Source: FW021-bin31 sp964467635 (lineage in GTDB: Bacteria; Bacteroidota; Bacteroidia; Chitinophagales; Chitinophagaceae). From it: DNA of 17,859 nt. The stretch lies in contig CAYXRN010000068.1 in the NCBI GenBank assembly GCA_964467635.1, forward strand, positions 1-17,859. The letters are read 5' to 3'. Shown piece after piece: positions 17,813-17,859 of the stretch. Every line of letters begins with the position of its first letter. The first letter of the stretch is position 1. Below the pieces are notes generated by a model. The model was not told where the DNA came from. It made no database searches and saw nothing but the letters and a program-made list of their open reading frames with translations. The position numbers and the translations under genes are program-made.

Positions 17813-17851
17813 GCCCTTCGACAAGGTGGCAGCCTTTCGAGGGGCTTTTTT
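17813..17851. repeat. Palindromic hairpin upstream of the SusC gene
   Basis: Outer arms 17813-17821 (GCCCTTCGA) and 17837-17845 (TCGAGGGGC) pair over 9 bases with one G-T wobble. After one bulged base, inner arms AAGG (17823-17826) and CCTT (17833-17836) extend the stem around a 6-base loop. Six T residues (17846-17851) follow on the + strand, as in a Rho-independent terminator, yet no + strand gene ends here. On the minus strand it lies 34 bases upstream of the SusC start codon and has no T run after it. It may be an extragenic palindromic repeat or a leader hairpin. Confidence 0.55.
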
Positions 17852-17859
17852 AGTGGCTT

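Noticed and set aside
1..17859. CRISPR arrays, tRNA or rRNA genes, insertion sequences
   Set aside because: Read through for regular spaced repeats, cloverleaf-like stretches and transposase-like proteins; none was seen.

Overview
The window looks like a piece of a Bacteroidota chromosome. The evidence is a SusC/SusD-type outer-membrane import pair, several lipoproteins with Bacteroidota-style lipoboxes, a class III glutamine synthetase, a TAnnTTTG-type promoter element and AT-rich spacers without obvious Shine-Dalgarno sites. The gene set suggests a free-living saprophyte such as a member of the Sphingobacteriales or Chitinophagales, but the order or family cannot be fixed from this sequence alone.

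Left part (1-6.5 kb): the window opens inside the 3' end of metE (+ strand), which ends at a strong hairpin. Everything else lies on the minus strand. Convergent to metE is an intact class III glutamine synthetase. Upstream of it is a 650-base stretch with no recognisable gene, then a membrane-anchored SIMPL-domain protein and an exported GH36 alpha-galactosidase. These last two are 31 bases apart and probably share a promoter just upstream of the galactosidase gene.

Right part (6.8-17.8 kb): a single minus-strand gene train, read from right to left. It encodes a SusC/RagA TonB-dependent receptor with an N-terminal STN domain, a SusD/RagB lipoprotein, a short DUF1735-type lipoprotein, a large BACON/DUF5689-type lipoprotein, two adjacent endonuclease/exonuclease/phosphatase (EEP) proteins, and an exported xylose-isomerase-like TIM-barrel protein. 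Spacings of 5-54 bases through the second EEP gene suggest one operon; the TIM-barrel gene follows after 120 bases. No glycoside hydrolase, polysaccharide lyase or sulfatase lies inside the train. The only predicted hydrolases are metal-dependent phosphoesterases, so the likely substrate contains phosphodiester or phosphomonoester bonds (nucleic acid, a phospholipid head group, a phosphorylated glycan or an inositol phosphate) rather than plain polysaccharide. This is an inference.

The receptor gene carries an in-frame TAA (16462-16464). The reading frame continues on both sides, and the stop takes the place of an aromatic residue usual in the family, which points to a single-base nonsense change or a sequencing error. 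The rest of the operon looks intact. A hairpin of unclear role lies just upstream of the receptor gene at the right edge.
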